DNA from: CAVVWJ01 sp965652025
GTDB lineage: Bacteria > Gemmatimonadota > Gemmatimonadetes > Gemmatimonadales > GWC2-71-9
Direction of reading: 5' to 3'
Assembly (NCBI GenBank): GCA_965652025.1
Contig: CBFGTM010000066.1
Coordinates: forward strand, 1-15,771
Length of the DNA stretch: 15,771 nt
Under the pieces are notes generated by a model that was not told the origin of the DNA, did not search any database, and saw only the letters and a program-made list of their open reading frames with translations. Shown here one piece after another: positions 15,739-15,771 of the stretch (its first letter is position 1; each line of letters opens with the position of its first letter). Made by a program: the position numbers and the translations under genes.

Positions 15739-15771
15739 TCATTGCGAGGGGCGCAGCCCCGAAGCAATCTC
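15738..15771. repeat. Palindromic repeat (REP-like), locus D, cut by window end
   Basis: The last base of the TAG stop codon is the first base of GTCATTGCGAGGGG, which is followed by CGCAGCCCCGAAGCAATC. This is a single core of the same family as loci A and B, with the hairpin GGGGCGCAGCCCC inside. Whether an inverted partner follows cannot be seen. Confidence 0.85.

Overview
The window is high-GC DNA from a Gram-negative bacterium. Evidence for an outer membrane is a TonB-dependent receptor, several lipobox lipoproteins and a system I (Ccm) cytochrome c maturation cluster. The protein style (a Tat-like CcmH, a short CcmI-like zinc-ribbon protein, a His-rich protein ahead of the receptor) and the intergenic palindromes suggest an uncultured Gemmatimonadota-like lineage. 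That placement is inference; no rRNA or marker gene is present to confirm it.

Layout. Positions 1-727 hold no convincing gene but carry a degenerate tandem array with a 20-21 bp period. Two forward genes follow: a helical protein of unknown function (728-1426) and a large secreted lipoprotein (1660-2868). Each is followed at once by a palindromic repeat cluster. A small Asp-Thr repeat lipoprotein (reverse, 3121-3432) diverges from a stand-alone response regulator (3637-4089); a CRP-like palindrome lies between them. Three small reverse genes of unknown function follow (4096-5198). After a second type of palindrome cluster (5237-5600) come a TauE/SafE permease and an NTF2-like protein, read in reverse and translationally coupled. 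A forward endonuclease/exonuclease/phosphatase-fold lipoprotein (7109-8038) converges on the ccm operon (reverse, ccmE-ccmF-ccmH-ccmI-like, 8111-11703). The last block (12059-15738, forward) encodes a His-rich exported protein, a TonB-dependent receptor, a lipoprotein with recurring Asp/His clusters, and a cytidylate-kinase-like protein.

How the genes work together. The Ccm proteins would pass heme through CcmE and CcmF to apocytochromes, with CcmH handling the apocytochrome thiols. CcmE here has Cys in place of the usual heme-binding His (a CxxxY motif), and no CcmG thioredoxin gene lies in the cluster, so this looks like a variant pathway. The terminal block is best read as a metal-related outer-membrane uptake or handling system; this is inferred from His/Asp content and gene order, and the ligand is unknown. 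The palindromic repeats occur at four places, and each starts within a few bases of a stop codon, which points to a role or insertion preference at transcript 3' ends.
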